Below are positions 1 to 7,009 of a stretch of DNA of 16,517 nt, piece after piece. Each line of letters begins with the position of its first letter. Within the stretch, counting starts at the first letter, position 1. This DNA comes from CAYMJV01 sp964390545. Its GTDB lineage: Bacteria > Desulfobacterota > BSN033 > UBA1163. The translations under genes were made by a program, and so were the position numbers. The DNA lies in contig CAYMJV010000068.1 of NCBI GenBank assembly GCA_964390545.1, forward strand, positions 1 to 16,517. Reading direction: 5' to 3'. Below the pieces are notes generated by a model. It was not told the DNA's origin. It made no database searches and was given only the letters and a program-made list of their open reading frames with translations.

Positions 1-301
1 CCTTTCGATGGTTGGTGCCGACCAGGAGTTGGTTAATGATGAAGTTTGAGATGATCTTTTTCCGGTGATGCGGGTTCGTTTCATTGAGAACCCTCTTTGC
101 AATGGCCAGACCCGGATGACCGGTCTGGAAGAGGGTACGGATCCACCGGATCTTTTCCCGATAGGACCCTTTCTTGGGGATCTTCTCCGCCAGGTAGGTC
201 AGACGGATCAAATTTTCCTCGGAGGCATTGGCCAGGAGGGAAAGTGAACTTACTGTAAATTTTTCTATGGAGTATCGTTTGGCTCGCTGGTAGAAATCCA
301 T
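1..301 (-). CDS. Partial protein, N-terminal 100 residues, probably a radical SAM protein
   Basis: An open frame runs from an ATG at 301-299 off the left edge with no stop. The start is preceded by GGTGAGGAACAGA, a good ribosome binding site about 6 bases upstream. The protein begins MDFYQRAKRYSIEKF and includes NETNPHHRKKIISNFIINQ. This helical preamble, ending in a basic Asn/Phe-rich stretch, resembles the leader that precedes the CxxxCxxC core in a group of deltaproteobacterial radical SAM proteins. The core itself would lie outside the window, so the family call is inference from general resemblance. The gene is divergent from the oxidoreductase at 829. It is real coding sequence with fair confidence; its function is less sure. 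Confidence 0.55.
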   Translation of the reverse strand, partial: MDFYQRAKRYSIEKFTVSSLSLLANASEENLIRLTYLAEKIPKKGSYREKIRWIRTLFQTGHPGLAIAKRVLNETNPHHRKKIISNFIINQLLVGTNHRK

Positions 302-453
302 TCTGTTCCTCACCAAAGTAGACCTCGAAGGAAGAGTTTGCAGACCAGCCATGTATCAGTGACAGGTCTGAAATGGCTGGAACTGCTTCCGTCGATCTTT
401 TGTAGATTGATTGGAACAGATAACACACCGAATCCTTTTTTGCAAACTTTAAT

Positions 454-630
454 GAAGCTCCCCGGCCCTGCCTACCGGCAGGCAGGCATCCCGTTAGGAC
501 GGGACAGGCACGCCGGGGCTTCCCGGGCACGCAGTGGCGAACAGAATGTGAGCCAATGAAATTTCATTTTTATTGTGCCCCTTTGACCCCGCCCATCCCG
601 CCAGAGGCGGGACGAGGCACTTGCCGGTCA
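454..630 (-). repeat. Double-hairpin repeat, copy A (IS200/IS605 right-end or PATE-like)
   Basis: This is a tandem of two large hairpins. The first has arms GAAGCTCCCCGGC (454-466) and GCCGGGGCTTC, with nested palindromes inside (CCTGCC/GGCAGG and ATCCCGT/ACGGGA-type pairs). The second spans 575-620, with GTGCC pairing GGCAC and an inner CCCGCC-AGA-GGCGGG stem. Copy B at 2346-2454 has the same outer arms, the same TATTGTGCCCCTT linker and the same TGCCGGTCA end, but different stem interiors and a shorter linker. Read on the minus strand the element ends GGGGAGCTTCA, which resembles the hairpin right end of IS200/IS605 elements or their non-autonomous PATE derivatives. No tnpA or tnpB gene is present. 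The repeat is certain; the IS605 link is inference. Confidence 0.7.
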
Positions 631-750
631 GGAGTTCCAATCCAGAAGCGAAGGAGGTTGGTCATCTTTCTAAACTCTCCCAGCGAAGCATCCATCACAG
701 GAAGAAGCTGTTGAGGCATACAGCAGCGCCTGCGGAAAACAATTTTACTA

Positions 751-779
751 TTACACTTGGTTAATGATTTTGTTATAAT
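751..779 (+). promoter_or_regulatory. Candidate sigma-70 promoter for the FAD oxidoreductase
   Basis: A perfect TATAAT lies at 774-779, with TTACAC at 751-756 and a 17-base spacer. Transcription would start near 786, giving a leader of about 43 bases to the ATG at 829. The -35 box is poor, so the call rests mainly on the -10 box, the spacing and the position. Confidence 0.5.
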
Positions 780-828
780 GGACCTCCATTTGTGATTTCA
801 TGCCCTTTAATGTTTTGGAAGAAGGAGG

Positions 829-2382
829 ATGATGAACGGGAAGAGATACGATGTCATTGTCATCGGCGCAGGGATGGGGGGACTGAGCTGTGGTACCCTT
901 TTAGCTAAGAAGGGGCTTAGGGTACTGATCTGTGAGCAATCTTCAAAACCTGGTGGCTACTGTGTGAATTTCAAGCGCGACGGGTTTACCTTCGCACCTG
1001 CTGTCCATTACCTCAATGAATTTGGTCCCAATAGCCAGATGAAAGAAGCCTTCGGGACTCTGGGCCTTCCTCCCGAGATCGAATTTTGTCTACAGGACCC
1101 CCAGCGCCGAATCATTACCCCCCATTTTGATCTCACCCTCTCCACTGATATTGATCGGTTCGAAAGGGATTTAATCCACCTCTTTCCCAAGGAGAGGCTA
1201 TCTATCCATGCATATATGGGGGAATTGAAAAAGTTGGTTAAGAACATAGAGGGCCTTTCCATCAAATCTCTTGACCTCATCAGCCCGAAAGAGAAGCTTC
1301 AGCTATTATATAAATTGATCAAGAGACCTCAACTACTCCGGTATCGTGGCAAAACGGGCCAAGAAGTCCTCGACTCTTTTTTCAAAGACCCTCTCTTAAA
1401 ATACCTCCTCACCTTTGGTACCCGTAAGGGCTCCTCTATCCTTGCCTGTGCAAGTCCAATCATGTGGGCCATAAAGGGGAACTTTTATTACATCAAAGAC
1501 AAAGGGGTGGAGGCCTTGCCTCAGCTTTTTCTCAGATACTATAAGGCCTACGGTGGGGAGATTGCTCTTAACACCCTTGTCAAGAAGATCGTGATTGAGG
1601 AAGGAAAGGCCCGGGCGGTTCAGATTGAGGGAGGAGAGGAGATCCAATCCAGATATGTCATCTCCAATGCGGATAGTCACTCAACATTTCAACATCTAAT
1701 AGCTAATCATCTATTACCTGATCGGTTCGCAAAGAAGCTCCAAAAAAAAGAGAGGTCAGCACCGACCTTCACCCTCTATTTAGGTGTAGATCTCGATCTG
1801 GCACAGATGGGCTTTGATGGAGCTCTCGTCCACTACTACCCCACAATTCGTAAGAACCCATGGGAGGAAAAAGACGTAGAGGGATTTGACATCGAAAAGG
1901 AGAAGATGGCGATCCGTATGGATAGCATAAAGAACCCGATGCTAGCCCCAACTGGCAAGCATACCATTGCTATCGCTGCCTTTGCCCCTTATGAACTCTT
2001 TACAGATGGCGGCAACACAAATTCTCATTATACAGAGATAAAGGAAGAGATAGCCCAAAAAATCCTTGGCGTCACGGAAAAGGTGGTCCCTGGTCTATCC
2101 CGTCATATCATCGTTCGGGATGCCTCAACCCCCCTTACATACGAGAGAATGACATTAAACACGCACGGCGCTACGATGGGTTGGTACCTATCGGCAAAAG
2201 AACTCGCAACGATTCGTAGCCAGAAAACACCCATTGCCAATCTTTATCAGGCAGGCCACTGGACCTTCCCTGGCGGAGGTATACCCATGGTGATCATCTC
2301 TGGGATAAATGCAGCTAAACTTGTCTTGAAGAGTATGGAGAAATTGAAGCTCCCCGCCCTAAAGGGCGGGGCTTCCCGGTAA
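829..2382 (+). CDS. FAD-dependent oxidoreductase, CrtI / carotenoid-isomerase / RetSat-like
   Basis: A 517-residue flavoprotein of the phytoene desaturase/CrtISO superfamily (COG1233 type). Residues 7-47 form the dinucleotide-binding Rossmann unit, with GAGMGG at 13-18, the acidic strand end at LRVLICEQ and the SKPGGY loop. The C-terminal FAD signature is the NLYQAGHWTFPGGGIP stretch followed by a helix with SGINAAK. Family members desaturate, saturate or isomerise polyenes; the actual substrate cannot be read from the sequence and no carotenoid genes are nearby. AGGAGG (823-828) abuts the ATG at 829, and a second ATG at 832 is only 3 bases away, so 832 is a plausible true start. The last 11-12 codons (LPALKGGASR-stop) lie inside repeat copy B, so the natural C-terminus was probably altered by that insertion. 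Monocistronic, convergent with the AOR gene. Confidence 0.9.
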   Translation: MMNGKRYDVIVIGAGMGGLSCGTLLAKKGLRVLICEQSSKPGGYCVNFKRDGFTFAPAVHYLNEFGPNSQMKEAFGTLGLPPEIEFCLQDPQRRIITPHFDLTLSTDIDRFERDLIHLFPKERLSIHAYMGELKKLVKNIEGLSIKSLDLISPKEKLQLLYKLIKRPQLLRYRGKTGQEVLDSFFKDPLLKYLLTFGTRKGSSILACASPIMWAIKGNFYYIKDKGVEALPQLFLRYYKAYGGEIALNTLVKKIVIEEGKARAVQIEGGEEIQSRYVISNADSHSTFQHLIANHLLPDRFAKKLQKKERSAPTFTLYLGVDLDLAQMGFDGALVHYYPTIRKNPWEEKDVEGFDIEKEKMAIRMDSIKNPMLAPTGKHTIAIAAFAPYELFTDGGNTNSHYTEIKEEIAQKILGVTEKVVPGLSRHIIVRDASTPLTYERMTLNTHGATMGWYLSAKELATIRSQKTPIANLYQAGHWTFPGGGIPMVIISGINAAKLVLKSMEKLKLPALKGGASR

Positions 2383-2454
2383 GGTAGTTTCCTTTTATAT
2401 TGTGCCCCTTGGCCCCGTCCTGAAGGGTGGGGCTTGCGGGGCACGTGCCGGTCA
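2346..2454 (-). repeat. Double-hairpin repeat, copy B, overlapping the end of the oxidoreductase gene
   Basis: Hairpin 1 is at 2346-2375: GAAGC, CCCCGCCC, a TAAA loop, then GGGCGGGG and CTTC. Hairpin 2 is at 2402-2444: GTGCCCC pairs with GGGGCAC around an inner GCCCCGTCC/GGGTGGGGC stem. It is in the same orientation as copy A (454-630), so the two form direct repeats around the oxidoreductase gene. Copy B is shorter because the linker between hairpins is about 24 rather than 54 bases and the stem interiors are simpler. The stop codon of the upstream gene (2380-2382) falls within it, and hairpin 1 could also act on the 3' end of that mRNA. Confidence 0.75.
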
Positions 2455-2969
2455 CATAGAGGGTGAGATTCTAATTTTCTTCTGTTTTGCCAGTCCCTTA
2501 ATATCCATAAAGTGTGTTGCCTCACTTTCTTCCTGAAATCCACAAGGGCCCAATTTGGCAAAGCATGCTCGATTGCAATTGGTAATCGATAGGTGGTCAT
2601 TATCCTCTGATTTGAAGTTTTGATATGTCAAATCAAAACCTTTTGGCAGGTCCGGATAGTGGCAAGATACCCACAGTTTAGGGTCTAAAATTCTTCATCG
2701 CTACCTTATTTGTTTCTTTCTAAAACTCCCATACCGACCAGTCGGCACAAATGAGAATGAAAATTTTATATTTGATACAGTGAGTTAGCTACTATTTTCA
2801 GATGAAAGAGTGATTTTCGAGTCTCCCCTGAATAGAATACCATTCCTTGCGTGCTATGATTTCCATAGTCTAAGCAGCTTCTGAGATACGATTATCCTTT
2901 TAACCTAGGAGAGGGAAGTCGAGGAAAGACCAATCGAAAGGATAAGTTTTAATCTGCAATGTTAGATCA
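2455..2969. other. Convergent intergenic gap without a supportable gene
   Basis: No frame here has a credible start, ribosome binding site and length. Three dyads are visible. GTTTTGAT (2617-2624) pairs with ATCAAAAC (2632-2639). CCGAC-CA-GTCGG lies at 2734-2745. TTATCCTTT (2892-2900) pairs with AAAGGATAA (2937-2945) across a 36-base loop, just beyond the stop of the AOR gene. I see no classical intrinsic terminator with a long T-run for either convergent gene. Confidence 0.5.
2734..2745. promoter_or_regulatory. Operator-like dyad CCGAC-CA-GTCGG (TetR-type?)
   Basis: The short dyad reads ATACCGACCAGTCGGCA with 5-base arms around CA. It resembles operators of some TetR/AcrR-family repressors. 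It lies between two converging genes, upstream of neither, so it may belong to a lost gene. No repressor gene is in the window. Weak call. Confidence 0.2.
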
Positions 2970-4727
2970 TCAGGGCCTTGGAATACCGTCAGAACTCCAA
3001 CCTCTCAGGGCATAATAATCCTGGAGCATCTTTTGGAAGTCTTCTCTTCGGATTGTTTTTTCATCTTTGCCCAGAGGTTCATCAAAGAATCTCTTGGGAA
3101 GGGTGTCATCTTTAGCCGTGATGCCCTCACGAAGGTTGAACTTTCGGGTTTCATTTTGAATGGTGGATGAGATTTTTCTCAAGCCGTTTTCATCCAGTTT
3201 GAGTCCAGTCGTAACCTCTACGATTGTGGAAAGGTAATTCCAGTCCCAGTAGATATCCCGATAAAATCGACATAAGATGAGCGAATCGTGGATGTTGAAA
3301 CGATCTTCGAATTCGAGAAAGAGTTTGGCTTTTCCTTCCATCTGATCCGAAAGGATCATCCCGGAGAGTTCGGCTTTATAGAAGGTTGACCTCAGATGGC
3401 AAGCCCCGCGATCCGATGTGGCATTGGCAAGGCCCATTCCTTTAAGAACCCTTGGGTCGTAACCGGCTGGGTCAAGCCCCTTCACGTGGATGGCAATGTC
3501 TTCCATATCCCAGCGTTTGGCAGCATGTCGAATCCCTTCTGCCAAAATCGCTCCTATTCCATTCTTGGATGTGATGTCGTGAAGGAGTTCAGCGATCTTG
3601 TCCACATCTCCCCAACTGATCTTTTCCTTAATCCGTCCCATCTCTGACGCCTCAATGGCAAAGGCGCAGAGGCTTCCAGCAGAAATCGTATCCATGCCCA
3701 GTCGGTCACAGATATCGTTGAGATAGGCAATCTCCTCGATCTCGTGGACCATGCAGAGCCCACCAAAGGCATAGATTGTTTCATATTCCGGACCTTCGAT
3801 CTTAAGACCCTTATGCCTTCCCTCTTTAACCTCGCTTAAATTTCCGCAGGCCATGAAGCATCTAAGGCATGCGGAAGGTCTCACCTGGCACCGCTCGAGG
3901 AGTGCCTCGGCACTGATTTTCTCCCATCCCTCAAAGGTTCCGAGATGCCAGTATTTTGATGGAAACCCGCCAACCGTATTCGTCATTGCCACCAACATTG
4001 CAGTTCCTAGCCTTCTGTAGTTTTGGGCTCCAGGGCTGTCCTTGCCGCGCTCCAATGTCTCTTTGGCGAACTGTTCCAGTCGATCGGAATGAGCAATCTG
4101 ACGCTTCTTCTCACCGTGAAAGGCAATGGCCTTGACCTTCTTCGAACCCATTACAGCACCGACTCCCGTTCTCCCAAGAGATCGCCAGTAGTCATTTTCA
4201 ATGACCGCATATCGGACCAGATTTTCTCCAGCAGGGCCAATGACAAGGGTAGCTGCACCTTTTTGATTCGCTCTCTTTAAGACCTCGTCCTCTGTAGAAT
4301 AAGTATCCTTACCCCAGAGGTCTTTTGCTTCGTGAAAGGTGACCTTTCGATCTGAGATCTCAATCCAGACCGGTTTGCTCGATGCCTCTTCCAAAATGAA
4401 GGCATCGTAACCCGTCCGGCTCATGGGTTCTGCCGCTTTTCCTCCCGAGTAAGATTCAGAGTAGATGCCGGTGAGTGGCGATTTGGTAAAGACACCATGT
4501 CGGCACGAGCCGTAGATTCGCGTGTCGGTGGCTGGGCCAACGCAGAAGATAAGCTTGTTTTGTGGAGATAGGGGGTCAACTCCGGGAGGGTTTTCCTTCA
4601 TGAGGAGATAGATGCCGAGCCCTTTTCCGCTCAGATAGGTTTCATAAACCGAATCAGCAATCGCCTCCTCTCGGAAAGTTTTTGTTTTAAGATTGATTCT
4701 TAAAATTTTGTTAAAAAAGCCTTTCAT
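2970..4727 (-). CDS. Aldehyde ferredoxin oxidoreductase family protein (W/Mo bis-pterin)
   Basis: At 585 residues this has the family's usual length. Residues 1-205 form the AOR N-terminal domain that carries the bis-pterin cofactor. The [4Fe-4S] ligands are visible: C287, C290 and C294 in ACLRCFMACG (CxxCxxxC), plus C486 in DSLILCRF. E314 in the EGPEYET motif and H444 in RGACHLRS match conserved active-site positions of the family. Known members oxidise aldehydes to carboxylic acids with ferredoxin (some run in reverse). It is cytoplasmic, with no signal peptide. The ATG at 4727-4725 follows AAAGGAAAAAAGGCA. It lies 28 bases after the GNAT gene on the same strand and is the last gene of the minus-strand array. 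I infer that it oxidises an aldehyde made downstream of the aminotransferase in the same array; other AOR-family reactions are not excluded. Confidence 0.9.
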   Translation of the reverse strand: MKGFFNKILRINLKTKTFREEAIADSVYETYLSGKGLGIYLLMKENPPGVDPLSPQNKLIFCVGPATDTRIYGSCRHGVFTKSPLTGIYSESYSGGKAAEPMSRTGYDAFILEEASSKPVWIEISDRKVTFHEAKDLWGKDTYSTEDEVLKRANQKGAATLVIGPAGENLVRYAVIENDYWRSLGRTGVGAVMGSKKVKAIAFHGEKKRQIAHSDRLEQFAKETLERGKDSPGAQNYRRLGTAMLVAMTNTVGGFPSKYWHLGTFEGWEKISAEALLERCQVRPSACLRCFMACGNLSEVKEGRHKGLKIEGPEYETIYAFGGLCMVHEIEEIAYLNDICDRLGMDTISAGSLCAFAIEASEMGRIKEKISWGDVDKIAELLHDITSKNGIGAILAEGIRHAAKRWDMEDIAIHVKGLDPAGYDPRVLKGMGLANATSDRGACHLRSTFYKAELSGMILSDQMEGKAKLFLEFEDRFNIHDSLILCRFYRDIYWDWNYLSTIVEVTTGLKLDENGLRKISSTIQNETRKFNLREGITAKDDTLPKRFFDEPLGKDEKTIRREDFQKMLQDYYALRGWSSDGIPRP

Positions 4728-4755
4728 TGCCTTTTTTCCTTTCTATTTATAACTA

Positions 4756-5250
4756 TCACGCGTTCAGTGTCTTAGAGAACAAGACACGATCACTACCATG
4801 CCCATCATAATTCTTGGCTACACAGATACCCTCAACGATTGTTTCACTTCGCTCAATACCAAAACCCATCCGAAGGTGAAATGCGATAGAGCCTTTGTTA
4901 ACGGGTGAAGTGACGCAACGGACGACCGTACGACCAAGATTCCTTGCCACTTCAAAGAACCGCTCATAGAGAACGCGCCCTAAACCCATTTTTCGATAAT
5001 CAGGATGCACACCGGCAAAGTGTATGTAAGCTTCATCTTGGAAGGTCTGTGACAAGAAGCCAATTAGAAAACCAACGATTTTGCCGCTACTCTCAGCCAC
5101 GAAACTTGTTTCGCGAAAGTGATTAAAGAAAAGTTTGGGCAGCATATCGCTCATGTTTCGTCCGCCCCACCAATCATTGATCACGGAGATGATAGGCTGA
5201 TAGTCAGACGGCTCTGCATGGCGAATGTCTACTGCTTCCACTGCTGTCAA
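4756..5250 (-). CDS. GNAT-family N-acetyltransferase
   Basis: About 164 residues, a complete single GNAT domain. It opens with the strand-helix of the fold (VDIRHAEPSDYQPIISVIND). Motif A is clear at FAGVHPDYRKMGLGRVLYERF, where RKMGLG fits the acetyl-CoA pyrophosphate loop R/QxxGxG. Motif B follows at NKGSIAFHLRMGF. The acceptor substrate cannot be told. The start is unsettled: the frame is closed by TAG directly upstream of a TTG at 5250, a GTG lies at 5241, and neither has a strong ribosome binding site. Translational coupling to the small ORF ending 28 bases upstream is possible. It sits between that ORF and the AOR gene, all on the minus strand. Confidence 0.85.
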   Translation of the reverse strand: MTAVEAVDIRHAEPSDYQPIISVINDWWGGRNMSDMLPKLFFNHFRETSFVAESSGKIVGFLIGFLSQTFQDEAYIHFAGVHPDYRKMGLGRVLYERFFEVARNLGRTVVRCVTSPVNKGSIAFHLRMGFGIERSETIVEGICVAKNYDGHGSDRVLFSKTLNA

Positions 5251-5278
5251 CTATGTACTATGATCTCTGAAAAACTCT

Positions 5279-5464
5279 TTAAAGTTGCTGTAAGACAAAC
5301 AGGCCGGTTGAGAAAGCTTTAGAGCGGCAAACCTTTCTTTGTATGGCTGATTTGATCTTTTCAGTGATCCACGGCTCCAGGGGAAGACGTTCGGCAGCTA
5401 TGTCAAATTGTAGATTATGCATATCCAAGGGTTTACTTTCGTTATACTGACTTTTATCAATCAT
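5279..5464 (-). CDS. Small protein of unknown function, 61 residues
   Basis: I do not recognise this protein. It begins MIDKSQYNESKPLDMHNLQ, contains a probable amphipathic helix around PWITEKIKSAIQRK, and ends in FSTGLFVLQQL. There is no signal peptide or membrane span and only one cysteine. Support for coding comes from a good ribosome binding site (ACGAGG about 8 bases before the ATG) and from its place in line with livF (122 bases upstream) and the GNAT gene (28 bases downstream). It could be a genuine small protein, or the 5' remnant of a longer gene whose rest was lost before the GNAT gene. Confidence 0.45.
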   Translation of the reverse strand: MIDKSQYNESKPLDMHNLQFDIAAERLPLEPWITEKIKSAIQRKVCRSKAFSTGLFVLQQL

Positions 5465-5586
5465 AATTTTTTCCTCGTCAAATATTCTACCTCTGAAGTT
5501 TTTGACTATGACCCGGGGACCTTTGCTTCACTGCATCCTTGGACATAAGATGACGTCCCTCTCATTCATCAAGGATTCGGGCCACG

Positions 5587-6297
5587 CTACAATCCAAGAT
5601 AGGCCGTCTTAATATGAGGATCCTCGAGAAGATCCTTTGCCGGTCCCTCCATCACTGTTCGGCCGTGCTCTAAGACGTACCCCCGGTCGCTCAGACTCAG
5701 GGAATGCTTTACGTCCTGCTCCACCAGGAGCACCGTGGTCCCCTGGTCAGCAATCTTGCGCACTGTCTCGAAGATGCTTTTGGTGAGGATAGGTGCCAGT
5801 CCCAGCGAAGGTTCGTCCAACATCAGGAGTCTTGGTTTTGCCATCAGCCCCCTGCCGATCGCCACCATCTGTTGCTCGCCGCCGGAAAGGGTCATGGCCA
5901 TCTGGGCTGTGCGCTCCTTCAGCCTTGGGAAGAGCTGGTACACTTCCCCGAGCGTAGCTTCCCTTTCTCTGTCGGCCCGCTTGTTATAAGCACCGACGAT
6001 GAGGTTGTCCTGTACCGACATGAGGGTGAATAGCCTTCGGCCCTCCGGGATCTGCACAATGCCACACTCCACGATGTCCTCAGGGGAAGATCTCTGGATG
6101 GTCTTACTTTCGAAGGTAATTTCTCCCTTGGTCGGGTGCATGAGTCCAGATAACGTTTTGAGCAGGGTTGATTTCCCGGCTCCGTTCCCGCCGATGATGC
6201 TCACAACCTCACCCTCCTCTACGCGCAGGGAAAGGCCGAAGATGACCTGCACATCACCGTAGAACACATCAATATTTTTCACTTCAAGCAGTGCCAT
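5587..6297 (-). CDS. livF: Branched-chain amino acid type ABC transporter ATPase LivF
   Basis: 236 residues counted from the ATG at 6297. Walker A is GGNGAGKS (36-43), the ABC signature LSGGEQQ (137-143), Walker B LLMLDEPS (157-164), and the H-loop region LLVEQDVKHSL follows. The profile is that of LivF, the shorter second ATPase of HAAT transporters; it hydrolyses ATP on the cytoplasmic face of the LivH-LivM permease. The frame is open to a TTG at 6309, but the ATG at 6297 is preceded by TTGGAGAAGAGT and gives the standard LivF N-terminus MALLEVKNI, so I chose it. It overlaps the end of livG by 14 bases, which suggests translational coupling. Paralogous sub-branches carry amides or urea, so the cargo is not fixed by this gene. 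Confidence 0.95.
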   Translation of the reverse strand: MALLEVKNIDVFYGDVQVIFGLSLRVEEGEVVSIIGGNGAGKSTLLKTLSGLMHPTKGEITFESKTIQRSSPEDIVECGIVQIPEGRRLFTLMSVQDNLIVGAYNKRADREREATLGEVYQLFPRLKERTAQMAMTLSGGEQQMVAIGRGLMAKPRLLMLDEPSLGLAPILTKSIFETVRKIADQGTTVLLVEQDVKHSLSLSDRGYVLEHGRTVMEGPAKDLLEDPHIKTAYLGL

Positions 6298-7009
6298 ACT
6301 CTTCTCCAAGATAGGCCTTGATCACCCGTTCGTCAGAGGCAACTTCCTTTGGCGTACCCTCCGTGATCTTCTTTCCAAAGTGGAGAACGGCGATCCTGTC
6401 AGAAAGGGCCATGATGGCGCGCATGATATGCTCGATGACGAAGATGGTGACGCCGCTTTCTCGAAGCTCCTTGATGATCTTCACCATTTCATCCACCTCG
6501 GTCGGCCGCAGCCCTGCCATGACCTCGTCGAGCAGGAGGATCTTGGGCTGGGTAGCAAGTGCCCGAGCGATCTCCAGGCGCTTGAGATAGGCGATGGTCA
6601 GGTTGCCAGCGCGCACGTCCTTGACGTCTTGCATGTGAAGACGACGAAGCACCTTCAGTGCCCTGCGTTCGGCCTCAGCCCTTTTGCCCGTGGTGGCAAA
6701 GGCCCCGACCGTGACATTATAGAGAACCGTCCGGGAAGAGAAGGGCTTCACGATTTGGAAGGTGCGGGCCAGCCCTTCCCTGCAAAGGTCCCAAGGCCTT
6801 TGATGGGTGATGTTTTCCCCCTTGAAATATATCTCTCCTGCGGTGGGCGGGTAGACGCCTGCAATGCAGTTGAAGATCGTTGATTTTCCTGCGCCATTAG
6901 GCCCGATCAGCCCCAGGATTTCACCCTCTTCTATACTCAGGTTGAAATCCTCCACAGCCTTGAGCCCACCGAATGATTTGTTAACGCCTTTGAGTTCGAG
7001 AATCCTCAT
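6284..7009 (-). CDS. livG: Branched-chain amino acid type ABC transporter ATPase LivG
   Basis: 241 residues. Walker A is GPNGAGKS (36-43) and Walker B KILLLDE (156-162), followed by the LivG-typical VMAGLRPTEVDEM and the switch region VIEHIMRAIMALSDR. The ABC signature is atypical: the segment at 136-147 reads NLTIAYLKRLEI, where most ABC proteins have LSxGxxQ. I recall a LivG sub-group with similar LTLAxxKRLE signatures, so this is probably divergence and not damage. The ATG (7009-7007) overlaps the livM stop as ATGA, with GGAGGCGGC just upstream, giving tight coupling. It pairs with LivF as the ATPase heterodimer. Confidence 0.95.
   Translation of the reverse strand: MRILELKGVNKSFGGLKAVEDFNLSIEEGEILGLIGPNGAGKSTIFNCIAGVYPPTAGEIYFKGENITHQRPWDLCREGLARTFQIVKPFSSRTVLYNVTVGAFATTGKRAEAERRALKVLRRLHMQDVKDVRAGNLTIAYLKRLEIARALATQPKILLLDEVMAGLRPTEVDEMVKIIKELRESGVTIFVIEHIMRAIMALSDRIAVLHFGKKITEGTPKEVASDERVIKAYLGEEYGTA

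Noticed and set aside
81..530. 149-residue minus-strand frame
   Set aside because: It overlaps the 5' part of the better supported frame at 1-301 and its upstream half is translated repeat copy A; composition is not protein-like.
454..630. CRISPR-like repeats
   Set aside because: The repetition is of nested hairpins, not of regularly spaced identical units, and no cas gene is present.
2247..2600. 117-residue minus-strand frame across the end of the oxidoreductase gene
   Set aside because: It is antisense to the conserved FAD motif and reads through repeat copy B; no ribosome binding site.
2892..2945. TTATCCTTT/AAAGGATAA inverted repeat as a terminator of the AOR gene
   Set aside because: The 36-base loop is too long and the stem A+T-rich, with no convincing T-run; noted only within the gap description.
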